64,000 nucleotides of DNA from contig OX359194.1 of assembly GCA_947172415.1 (NCBI GenBank), positions 2,666,001 through 2,730,000 on the forward strand. The letters are read 5' to 3'. Below are positions 63,901-64,000 of the stretch, piece by piece (position 1 is the first letter of the stretch; every line of letters starts with the position of its first letter). The stretch comes from Chondrosia reniformis (Eukaryota > Porifera > Demospongiae > Chondrillida > Chondrillidae). The notes under the pieces are model-generated. The model searched no databases. It was given only the letters and a program-made list of their open reading frames with translations, and had not been told where the DNA came from. The position numbers and the translations under genes were made by a program.

Positions 63901-64000
63901 CAGAGACCAGGGAATTGTCTACATCACCGACAGAGTTTAGAAGAGAGAATCTCATGAATACCATTAATGCTGGCCATGAGAAGCCTTTGATGAGCAAGAC
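30903..64000 (+). CDS. Neuron-navigator-like protein, N-terminal part (calponin-homology domain, Ser/Pro-rich)
   Basis: Eleven exons in frame: 30903-31046, 47230-47344, 52230-52282, 52849-52921, 56731-56805, 59480-60495, 60642-60968, 61301-61505, 61926-62149, 62850-63006 and 63559 to beyond 64000, over 940 codons so far. Residues 1-48 are basic and Ser-rich and contain KSRIPF, an SxIP motif of the kind that binds EB1 at microtubule plus ends. Exons 2-5 make one calponin-homology domain (about residues 49-155): EWVNQSL, LTDGVHLPDLI, NITCCLEALESHGFNMDGLS and SAIVELVKLLMMSRS. These fit the navigator subtype (NAV1-3/UNC-53), where a CH domain precedes a long Ser-rich region. The rest is Ser/Pro/Lys-rich with many SP sites (SPSSPSSSTSPGSPGRSSS). 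The AAA-type ATPase region expected in navigators would lie beyond the window and is not seen. CH domain sure; navigator identity likely. Intron 1 is 16 kb and could hide alternative first exons. Confidence 0.75.
34991..35100. mobile_element. Family A fold-back copy
   Basis: tacacagattattgaa at the left is inverted at the right (ttcaataatctgtgta). Next to it ggtcttcttcagc is matched by gctgatgaagacc. The 110 bp can form a hairpin with one 15-base bulge. The right arm contains the family A core. Confidence 0.75.
39130..39204 (+). repeat. Dispersed repeat family A copy, degenerate
   Basis: ttgatgaagacctctgggtt followed by taaatgttcaat, then ataattgttgct and ccaggata. It shares the flank order of the copy at 5180-5254, but its core gaaac has become taaat. 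Confidence 0.6.
39701..39790 (+). repeat. Dispersed repeat family C copy
   Basis: tcatcatttgactctggatt, then accccacccactcatgtctc, ctgaggagcacaatgagc and gcaactgaagctcgcttgat. This is the cleanest copy of the family in the window. Confidence 0.65.
40521..40573 (-). repeat. Dispersed repeat family B copy
   Basis: On the minus strand it reads ctgatgaagagtggaattcc, then cagaaacagctgtctggccc, almost the family consensus for the left half. The right half is missing. Confidence 0.65.
42420..43385. repeat. 27-bp minisatellite with higher-order blocks
   Basis: About 36 copies of a 27-bp unit with gacctggagaggtcctt and gtatagaggt. Variants (aggcgacc, tccgtg, agaccccttg, agaagtgacc) recur in the same order, for example 42989-43100 and 43229-43340, showing block duplication. 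Because 27 is a multiple of three, frames stay open on both strands for hundreds of codons; these are not genes. It lies in intron 1 of the navigator-like gene. Confidence 0.95.
43841..43878. mobile_element. Near-solo derivative of the 15181-15556 element
   Basis: atagttatacactccgcccc, tagcaa and cggagtgtact. The left 20 bases match 15181-15200 with one change, and the right end matches agcaacagagtgtat at 15539-15553. Almost everything between has been lost. The remaining sequence is a compact palindrome. Confidence 0.7.
45200..45405. repeat. 52-bp tandem repeat with palindromic core
   Basis: Four units of about 52 bp, each with tgtgatgtcatatgac, caatgactcttgc and, in most units, cctaatgtttcc. 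The core gtcatatgac is a perfect palindrome and tgatgtca resembles a CRE/ATF-type site. Whether it binds anything is unknown. Confidence 0.85.
46347..46520. repeat. 57-bp direct repeats with internal hairpin
   Basis: 46347-46403 and 46465-46520 share ggtctctttggggaaccatt and attctggtaagccagacctt with one or two changes. After the first copy, agaccttacat is followed by its inverse atgtaaggtct (46389-46424), forming a hairpin. Probably a fragment of a mobile element; no coding potential. Confidence 0.75.
47666..47760 (-). repeat. Dispersed repeat family B copy
   Basis: On the minus strand it carries ggaattccaagaaacagtt near its start and gtccaaagctctata near its end, in the same order as 5536-5622. 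Confidence 0.6.
51365..51430 (-). repeat. Dispersed repeat family C copy, diverged
   Basis: On the minus strand, cccctgaggagcacaatgag follows a diverged cattgaagtctggatata lead. The part downstream of the shared words is lost. Confidence 0.5.
52922..56730. other. Intron 4 of the navigator-like gene
   Basis: 3.8 kb. Holds an ATG-started frame at 53571-53966 (131 codons, T-rich, several hydrophobic stretches) that I do not accept as a gene without further support, and a short (agat)n microsatellite at 56443-56470. Otherwise unremarkable AT-rich DNA. Confidence 0.55.
56443..56470. repeat. (agat)n microsatellite
   Basis: About six tandem agat units in intron 4, shortly before navigator-like exon 5. 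The run is uninterrupted, so it is probably length-variable. Confidence 0.85.
56806..59479. other. Intron 5 of the navigator-like gene
   Basis: 2.7 kb with one family A copy (57545-57580, minus) and a dense palindromic patch at 57880-57985 made of acgtacgtacgt, catatgtatatg and tacatgtaca words. No supportable gene. Confidence 0.6.
57545..57580 (-). repeat. Dispersed repeat family A copy
   Basis: On the minus strand it reads ctgatgaagactctcgaggt then tgaaacattc. The stem bases have changed but still pair, with a T-G wobble replacing C-G. Confidence 0.65.
62424..62657. mobile_element. Inverted-repeat element with long hairpin, navigator-like intron 9
   Basis: 62543-62584 (ttataccacggcgc onward) and 62617-62657 (ending gcgccgtggtataa) are inverted arms of about 41 bases with only a few mismatches. 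The 32-base loop is itself palindromic (gggcgctatgcgccc). Left of it, gttgccggggcaac is another palindrome, and gccctcgg occurs twice. The patch is much GC-richer than the flanking AT-rich DNA, suggesting a recent insertion. No transposase frame. Confidence 0.75.

Overview
The window reads as nuclear DNA of an invertebrate animal, AT-rich, with spliced genes that keep clear GT-AG signals. A sponge or another early-branching animal is my best guess. The basis is a MANSC domain (an animal domain), a jacalin plus aerolysin-type protein, a neuron-navigator-like calponin-homology protein and very repeat-dense non-coding DNA. No species can be named from the sequence alone. Short palindromic words made of TACGTA recur throughout the non-coding DNA.

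Layout. 1-2575 is a satellite with a period near 170 bp that enters from outside the window. 2790-4178 (minus) is a single-exon jacalin/aerolysin-fold gene. 4683-11761 (minus) is a five-exon gene for a secretory, single-pass membrane protein: signal peptide, MANSC domain, Asp/Glu-rich repeat stalk, transmembrane helix. Its third intron carries a 31-bp satellite organised into 1000-bp higher-order units. Head to head with it, 274 bp away, starts the proteasome alpha subunit gene PSMA1 (12036-19803, plus, 11 coding exons). Its introns hold several minisatellites and three inverted-repeat elements. 20589-21540 is a locally GC-richer patch with an uncertain minus-strand coding exon. 21541-28200 has no firm gene but holds a fold-back element and a 1.57-kb pyrimidine-rich minisatellite. 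29098-30039 (plus) is a COMTD1-like O-methyltransferase. 30903-64000 (plus) is the 5' part of a neuron-navigator-like gene: eleven exons found, a 16-kb first intron, and an open end at the window edge.

The genes do not form one pathway. PSMA1 is housekeeping; the navigator-like protein is expected at microtubule plus ends; the MANSC protein is expected at the cell surface; the jacalin/aerolysin protein is a candidate defence or pore-forming lectin. All exon models were assembled by hand from splice signals and reading phase, and every listed junction keeps the frame. The strongest structural observations are satellite evolution inside genes (captured intron flank, a splice acceptor built from a repeat unit, a duplicated branch point plus acceptor) and a set of short inverted-repeat elements, one with a near-solo deletion derivative elsewhere in the window.
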